DNA of 64,000 nucleotides, from the NCBI GenBank assembly GCA_002914805.1, contig JXTB01000061.1, positions 384,776 to 448,775 of the forward strand, read 5' to 3'. The stretch's first letter is position 1; each line of letters begins with the position of its first letter. The translations under genes were made by a program, and so were the position numbers. This document shows positions 58,310 to 64,000 of the stretch, in pieces. The stretch is from Parasponia andersonii (lineage: Eukaryota; Streptophyta; Magnoliopsida; Rosales; Cannabaceae). The notes beneath the pieces were generated by a model. The model saw nothing but the letters and a program-made list of their open reading frames with translations. It ran no database searches and had not been told where the DNA came from.

Positions 58310-60369
58310 ATGGGTATTGCACGTCGCTTTTGTTTTTCCCTCATGCTCACTTCTCTAGTAATCTCGTGCTTTGCTGGCCGTGGTCCTCCTGGTACGAAAT
58401 GATCATGAACTCAAACTTCTTATTCACCTTCAATTAATTTCAATTCGTACACAAAAATAAATATTTTGTAATTAGTCATTTCTTCTCATAGAATTGTTTG
58501 CATATAAACTATGTTGATTTTGGTCTATAATCCACCTATACATATATACATATTATATACCTTAATCATGCCAATTAGATTTAATGAAAAAAAACCATGT
58601 AAATAAAATGTTTGTTTCCTTAATCGTAATTAATGAATTATAAGAAAAATCTTCGTCTTCTTAATCATACTGAATATATAAGTTTGCATTTTTAATTAAA
58701 ATGTGCATTGATCTGTTATCTTAGATAATGACATTAGATGTTTCAGGCGATATTGGAAAAACATTGATCACGACCAAAGACAACAAAAACTACTACTTCC
58801 ATATATATGCAAAAGGAAAATATAAAATGAGAGATATGCGATTTTCTTTCGTTTTACTTCTGAAATTAAACAAGAAAAGATCTTTTCTGGTCAACTAAAA
58901 TTTGTTAAAAGGGTTTTTTTTTTTTAATTGGCACCAATCCAGTATTGGAAAGTAAAACAAACTTTATTATTCACTCAAATACTTTTACAAGAGAAAATTC
59001 TCAACTTTATTCTTCAATCTCACTCACTCACTAGAAGTTATGTTTCTTTCTCTCTTCTCTTTATTCTTAGAAGCTTTACTTCTTACTTGATGCTTAGAAC
59101 TCAAATGAGAAGAGATATTTATACTACATTAGAAACAATGAGAATCATACAAATAAATAATTACAAAAATCCTTAAGCCACACATATTTTCTTATATACA
59201 TTTTTAATAATAATCTAAGTAATCAAATAATTCACATGCAAAAAGCTAATATCTAGCTAATACTAGAAGATTCTAGGTGGAAGACTTCTTTAATTTGGAT
59301 TTGAGCTTTTTCTTTTATGAGATTTGTACTTGGGTTGAATCCAACTTATTGAGCCTCATTTTGATGGACTTAAAATACTTGTTATAGGTTTAAACAAGTT
59401 TATTTTCAACATCCAGTTGGTGTTTTTTTTTTTTACCCATGTATAGATATTAATTTGACCAATAAAAATTTATCATGTATATTTTTTTATAGTAAAAAAT
59501 AATAAAAAGAAATAATATCAATGATATACGTCTTTTCATGCACCTTATTGTAGTTGTTAGATCACCATTAGATAATGATTTAACGACTAAAAAAATACTT
59601 ATATATAGGTTAAAAAAAAATACTTACTGGATTAACAACCTTTTTTATGTATATATAAAAATTGAATTATATTAACCAATAACCAAAGGTTTCTTTCTTC
59701 CTGCTCCCCTTTTTGTTAGTTTTAAATATTAATATAAAAGGTAAGTAAGTAATTTAGTCGGTTATTATATTGCTACAAATGAAGCAAATGATTCCAGTTA
59801 AATAAATAATTTCAACCTTTTACCTCAGAAGAAAAAAAAAATTACTCAAGGTAGGATGCCAAATTTTCTCACTTCTTTTATCGTATAATCCATTCTTTAA
59901 TAACTTACAAGAAAGACATAGGGAAAAAGATAAAGGTCTAATCCATTTATAATGTTTTTCTCTCCTATATCCACTTTTCTCTTCAATATCAAACTAACGT
60001 CTCATCCCACAATTTTTTATCTGTTTTTCTCTCTATTGCCTGCCAATAAGCTCTTCCAAAGTTGTCACTTCAGATTCGTAATTTGTAATGGTTAGTCGAC
60101 TCCAAGGGTTATATAATTTCTTTGTTAAAGTATAAATCATCACGTACATAATTAAACTATAGCTAATTAGGCACGTATACTAATTATTTGGTTTACATAA
60201 TATTTTAGGGATTAATGAAAACAGATTGATCACTGAGGATTATGAGGACCCAAAGGCTAATCCTAGACACGATCCCAGTATTCCACCGCCACCGCCAATG
60301 CCAGCAACGACTACCGCCACCGCTATCCATAACGGCTCAGACATCTATGATATCTTACCGGCCAACTAA
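58310..60369 (+). CDS. PSY-type tyrosine-sulfated peptide precursor (80 aa, two exons)
   Basis: Exon 1 is 58310-58391 and exon 2 is 60209-60369 (82 + 161 nt, in frame; donor G|GTACGA, acceptor TTTTAG|GG). Exon 1 encodes a short basic N-terminus, a hydrophobic core (FCFSLMLTSLVISCF) and a likely signal-peptidase site after the small residues near CFAG. Exon 2 encodes ITEDYEDPKANPRHDP followed by SIPPPPP. This matches the PSY1 peptide of Arabidopsis (DYGDPSANPKHDPGVPPS) at 12 of 18 positions, including the Asp-Tyr pair that is sulfated and the Pro residues that are hydroxylated in PSY1. PSY peptides are secreted and promote cell expansion and proliferation through leucine-rich-repeat receptor kinases. 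Length and layout fit the family (PSY1 precursor 75 aa). The 1.8-kb intron is filled by transposons. The tail after the peptide (ATTTATAIHNGSDIYDILPAN) is not recognised. Confidence 0.82.
58929..59640 (-). mobile_element. Degenerate MITE copy (same family as 36569-37712) in the PSY intron
   Basis: The left terminus is TGGCACCAATCCAG (58929) and the right is CTTACTGGATTAACAACC ending at 59640; inside are relics of the family body (CATGTATAGATATTAATTTG, GACGTATATC-like text in reverse, TTAGATCACCATTAGATAATG). The flanks are both T-rich (TTTTTTAAT and TTTTTTATG), compatible with a worn 9-bp duplication. It is split by a solo LTR at 58943-59411. Confidence 0.7.
58943..59411 (-). mobile_element. 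Solo LTR (469 bp) nested in the MITE
   Basis: Read on the minus strand it begins TGTTGAAAATAAAC and ends CTTTCCAATA (one change from the expected CAACA). It contains a TATA box (AGTATAAATATC) near its middle and a 3' half typical of a transcribed leader. The target duplication TCCAG is present at 58938-58942 and 59412-59416. A copia-type LTR is likely, but without internal sequence the superfamily is inferred. The 82-codon plus-strand ORF (58928-59176) is an artefact. Confidence 0.72.
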
Positions 60370-60381
60370 TTGTAGGGACTA

Positions 60382-60385
<4 letters not shown>

Positions 60386-60428
<43 letters not shown>
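60386..60428. repeat. (TA)n microsatellite after the PSY stop codon
   Basis: About twenty TA units start 17 bp after the stop codon and so lie in the likely 3' UTR. Confidence 0.9.
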
Positions 60429-60431
<3 letters not shown>

Positions 60432-60489
60432 CTATATATTTCGTTATCTTAATAATTGAGTCCCATTTGCTATATATTAATCGTATTAT

Positions 60490-60779
60490 TCAAAGGTTGG
60501 AGGTCGCGGATTCAAACTAGAGTGATTCCCTCGAGAGTCGTAAATGTGAGGATATTTACATGCCAGCTTAGTGTCCCATCTTTTATCTTTAGGGTGCCGT
60601 TTTCGCTAGTTGTTCAGATGGAATTCAGGTGACTCACTCTACTATTTGGTAGTGACGACTCGTCGATAGGATCTTAGAGAGCATTCTTGAATGGAGTTGG
60701 AGTTCCTATTATCACGCTCAGGGAGTGTAGCTACTCTGGTCGCCTCCTCCTCTACTTTTCGTTATCAAAAAAAAAAATG
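60490..60779 (+). mobile_element. SINE-like element with poly-A tail, 5' truncated
   Basis: Near the start is GGTTGGAGGTCGCGGATTCAAACTAG, where GGATTCAAACT resembles a tRNA-type B box. The body is GC-richer than its surroundings and ends in GTTATC followed by an A tract at 60767-60778. No A box was found, so the 5' end is missing or the assignment is wrong. Confidence 0.45.
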
Positions 60780-60854
60780 TTAAACTCTTGAAAAAAAAAG
60801 TAAAGAAATAATAATATCACTGCAATAATGTATTGTCATAAGCATGGTATTTCG

Positions 60855-61140
60855 GGCTTTATAGAAATATTACCAAAATTTGAATTTAATTTAAGTAAAT
60901 ATCTATTTATCAAATGTTATAGCAAAATGTCCAGTATATATGTTTATGTACTAAGTGTTAAATTCTATATACCAGATATAAAAAATTATATACTTAATAT
61001 ATTTCAGTACAGTAGTTGAAATTAGAAGATAAACATATTTACTAAATGTAAAATTATATATACCTGGATATTTAGTTATAAAATTTTAAAAATAAACATC
61101 AACTTAATCAAATATTGATCATCCAACTGAATTTCTCTTT
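60855..61140 (+). repeat. Dispersed module shared with the hAT element at 50276-51065
   Basis: The text ATAGAAATATTACCAAAATT, AATTTAAGTAAATATC and TTTATCAAATGTTATAGC at 60859-60922 and AATATTGATCATCCAACTGA at 61110 parallels 50538-50598 and 50781-50800. It is therefore a free-standing relative of the interior of that hAT element. The 63-codon ORF here has no relatives. Confidence 0.65.
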
Positions 61141-61203
61141 CTTTCTTTCTTTATTTTTTTCTTAATTAGCATTGTTCTATTATATAAAATTAGGAGTGAG
61201 ACT

Positions 61204-63254
61204 TGTCACGACCCAAAACTCAGGCTAGTGGCAGAAGGGGAATTTTACAAAGGTGGGAAATTCCTTGATTTATTTGAAAAATGTCAAAAGTTCAAGTTTT
61301 TATAAAAATGGTCCATTTAAATAAAATAATCAGAATTCCATCCCGTGAACCACTCCCACAGTTCGTATACACCATTAAACATAGATTGAACAATTATTTG
61401 AAACGCAAAATTGAATATAAAACCCAGCATCATCATCATCCACAACAGAAGTCAAACACCAGAATGACATACATAAGTTTGCAAACAAAATAGAAAGTAG
61501 TAATCTTGGTTCAATGCTAACACAAAATCCAAATGGTCCAAAGACTACGACAACAACTCCTAGCATTACAAAGAGACAAACTGCAATCAGGATGACCTCT
61601 TACTCCTCTTGATCACCAAGATCGCACTGGACATCATCTGAGGAGAAAGGTAGGGGGGTGAGCATACAATGCCCAGTAGGAAAATAGTTACCTCGAAGAA
61701 GAACAGTTCAGTGATGGAAATCTCCTATATGGTTAGTTCAAATTCAGAACATATACACACATATATATATAATCCAAACCGGGAGCCAATATATATAAAA
61801 CAGTGTAATCAAAACCATCAATCCATATGCACATGACACAAATCAACCTATACCTATCAGCTCATATCCTCTCATTTGTGGAAACCCAGGATGATGGCAC
61901 TAAGTGTACCTAACAGCCTGCCTGATACCTAAGCCCATACACGGAGGGGACACCCATGTGTCGCCTACCAAACCTGGAGGGGCAACCGAATTGCCTATAC
62001 CTGCCTACTGGGGAGGTAATCAGAAGTAACAAGACCTCGCACGAGTTTACAGACTTTCATCGATGGTAGGGCACGTAGCGCCATACTATAAAACCCACGA
62101 TGCTAACACGGTGCTCATGTATAATCCTATGACACGTGCAATATAGAACTGAAGTGTAAAAACTACTGTACTCTGGTTTTTTAGTAAAACAAGCATAATA
62201 GGGTTTTATAGAAAAACGGGCAACATAATAGCCCTATTTTTGATATACCCAAAATAACCTGCACACAACAAACTCTCAGAGCGGTACAATATATATCGTA
62301 TAACCAGATTCCATCACATATAATTCAAATAATTAAAAACACACTTGTTCTTATATGCTGTAGAAAATAATTTTTAACTCAAAAATGGTATAAAACGAAG
62401 GTAACTAAACCCCTACCTCACTGGAATAGCGAAACCACGCTATTGAGTCCTTAAGGTGTCGTTGACGATCGTCCGGAGGGTCAGGAACTAATTCCAAGCT
62501 CTCGATCGTCCTCTTGCGAAAAACCAACTTTCTCACTGGAGCTTCAATACCATAAACAGATCTCTTTACTGAATTCCTAGCACCCAAAATTGCTAGGTTA
62601 GATATATAACTTGTCCAATTCGGGTTCAGGCCCACACTGGACCGATGACACGTAAACGAGAAAAAATCTTGACCGTCCGATCTCGATTTTTATGCTAATC
62701 ACCAAACCACACAATATATATATCAAACTTCTCTATTTTCTGAGTATATTCGAAAAATGCAGTCAAAAACACAATCCAACGTCCGGATCGAAAACTAAAA
62801 TTCAAAAACTCAAAATGCCCCAAAATGGCAATGTTTGATCTGGACAGTATGGGGTTGAGATATATATACCTTGACGATCCTTGCGACGATACGAATCCAA
62901 CGGGACCGGTTTAGAGTTGAATGGATGCCAGAATCTTCGCTGGTGACAAAAAGTCCAAATGGCCCCTTTCGTCTTCTCTGTCGACGGCAGCTGCTCCGGC
63001 GGCTGGCGATCGGCTCATGGTGGTGCAAGGGGAGGCTCATCGGTGATCTGGTCGGTTAGTCGGAGCTTGGAAGGCGGCGTGGCTTCCTTTGGCCGAGAGA
63101 GAGAGAGGGAGATGAGGGAGAGAAAGAGAGAGAGAGAGAGATTTGGGGAGGGGAGAGTGAAAACGAGAGGGGGGAGAGAGAAATGTATATATGTAATCTG
63201 ATTTTTTTTCTGGTCAAAAGACCATTTTACTCTTTTAAAAAATGGGTTTTTATA
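61204..63254 (-). repeat. 3' LTR of a chromovirus (Ty3/gypsy), about 2 kb
   Basis: On the plus strand it begins TGTCACGACCCAAAACTCAG and ends GGGTTTTTATA, i.e. a worn TGTAACACCC start on the minus strand. It directly follows a purine tract (GGAGGAGAGAA, minus strand) after the pol end. It contains a GA-rich tract (63096-63181). ORFs within it (61281-61493, 62405-62635, 62810-63201) are not genes. Its 5' partner lies beyond the window. Confidence 0.75.
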
Positions 63255-63312
63255 TTCTCTCCTCCTTATAAGAATTTCGTCCCGAAATTCAAAATACAAG
63301 TCAAGGTTCACA

Positions 63313-64000
63313 TCACAATACAACTTCTAATTGAAAGTTAAACAAATGAGAGTACTTCTCGTACATCTCCGTCTCGAGTTCCCAAGTAGCCTCATCTTCC
63401 TTGTGATGTTCCCAAAGTACCTTGACAAGGGGTATCTCTCTGTTGCGAAGCACTTTCATCTCTCTAGCCAACAAGCAAACAGGCTGCTCTTCATAGGACA
63501 CATCCTCTTGGATCGGTACATGCACGTACTGAACAACATGAGATGGGTCCGGCGTTTACTTCTTCAACATCAACACGTGAAACACATTATGCACGTGACC
63601 CAACTGTGCAGGTAGATTCAAGCGATACGCCACTGGTCCAATTCTCTTTGTGATCTCAAAGGGACCAATATACCTCGGAGCAAGCTTACCCTTAACTCTA
63701 AATCTTGTAACACCTCACCTTAGAGTCACTTTCAAGAATACGGAATCACCAGTATCGAACTCTACCTCACGCCTCTTTGGGTCAGCATAACTCTTCTGGC
63801 GACTCTGAATCTCTTTGAGTCTCTCTTGGATATCCTTGATCTTCTCAGTAGTCTCCTCAATCAGTTCAGGTCCGAGAGTAACATGCTCTTCTGGTTCTAT
63901 CCAACACAAAGGCGATCTACACGGTCTCCCATATAACACTTTATCTGGAGCCACACCCATATTGGTCTGCTAACTGTTATTATAAGCAAATTCTACCACA
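63313..64000 (-). pseudogene. Chromovirus integrase end and chromodomain, broken, cut by window edge
   Basis: Reading the minus strand from the edge: EFAYNNS, a stop, then MGVAPDKVLYGRPCRSPLCW and GPELIEETTEKIKDIQERLK (integrase C-terminal part). Next is [20 protein letters not shown] and [13 protein letters not shown] (the GPY/F region), a stop, and a chromodomain-like end PVCLLAREMKVLRNREIPLV...WEHHKEDEATWELETEMYEKYSHLF. A chromodomain at the integrase C-terminus is the hallmark of chromoviruses; the wording fits the Tekay/Del clade. At least three stops make it inactive. Confidence 0.85.

Noticed and set aside
58928..59176. Plus-strand ORF of 82 codons near the peptide gene
   Set aside because: It lies across the MITE terminus and the solo LTR, so it is no exon.
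62810..63323. Overlapping ORFs on both strands near the right edge
   Set aside because: They translate the GA-rich LTR of the chromovirus; only the pol end from 63313 upward has family similarity.

Overview
The window is nuclear DNA of a flowering plant, most likely a eudicot. It is AT-rich, its genes have GT-AG introns, and most of it consists of plant transposons (CACTA, hAT, Mutator-like MITEs, Ty3/gypsy and Ty1/copia elements). The species cannot be named from the sequence. A single N at 37265 marks an uncertain assembly point. No tRNA, rRNA or CRISPR array was seen.

Layout. 1-4779: right-hand part of a degenerate CACTA element on the minus strand, with palindromic subterminal repeats. 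4780-12240: intergenic DNA with three short tandem duplications and a MITE. 12464-16722: an intact seven-exon nucleotide-sugar transporter gene (384 aa, minus strand) resembling the UGNT1 family. 18657-20795: a large inverted repeat with a series of short hairpins in its centre. 22370-35022: a complete but decayed Tat-lineage Ty3/gypsy retrotransposon with both LTRs, a 5-bp target duplication, an antisense extra ORF and two minisatellites. 36569-37712: a cluster of MITEs with 9-bp target duplications, one nested in another. 42394-45488: a second, paralogous transporter gene with the same exon sizes but a GC-AG intron and a shortened C-terminus. 47075-48693: a probable solo copia LTR. 50276-51065: a non-autonomous hAT element. 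51168-52692: a copy of the spliceosomal PHF5A/Rds3 gene with an in-frame internal deletion. 53398-57022: a decayed autonomous hAT element. 58310-60369: a two-exon gene for a secreted peptide precursor containing a PSY-type (tyrosine-sulfated) peptide; its intron carries a MITE that itself contains a solo LTR. 61204-64000: 3' LTR and pol end of a chromovirus, cut by the window edge.

Likely functional host genes are few: two transporter paralogues (Golgi nucleotide-sugar transport by family inference) and one peptide-hormone precursor, with a damaged splicing-factor copy between them. They are not a functional cluster. The two transporters are a local duplication that has been pushed about 26 kb apart, partly by the 12.7-kb retrotransposon.
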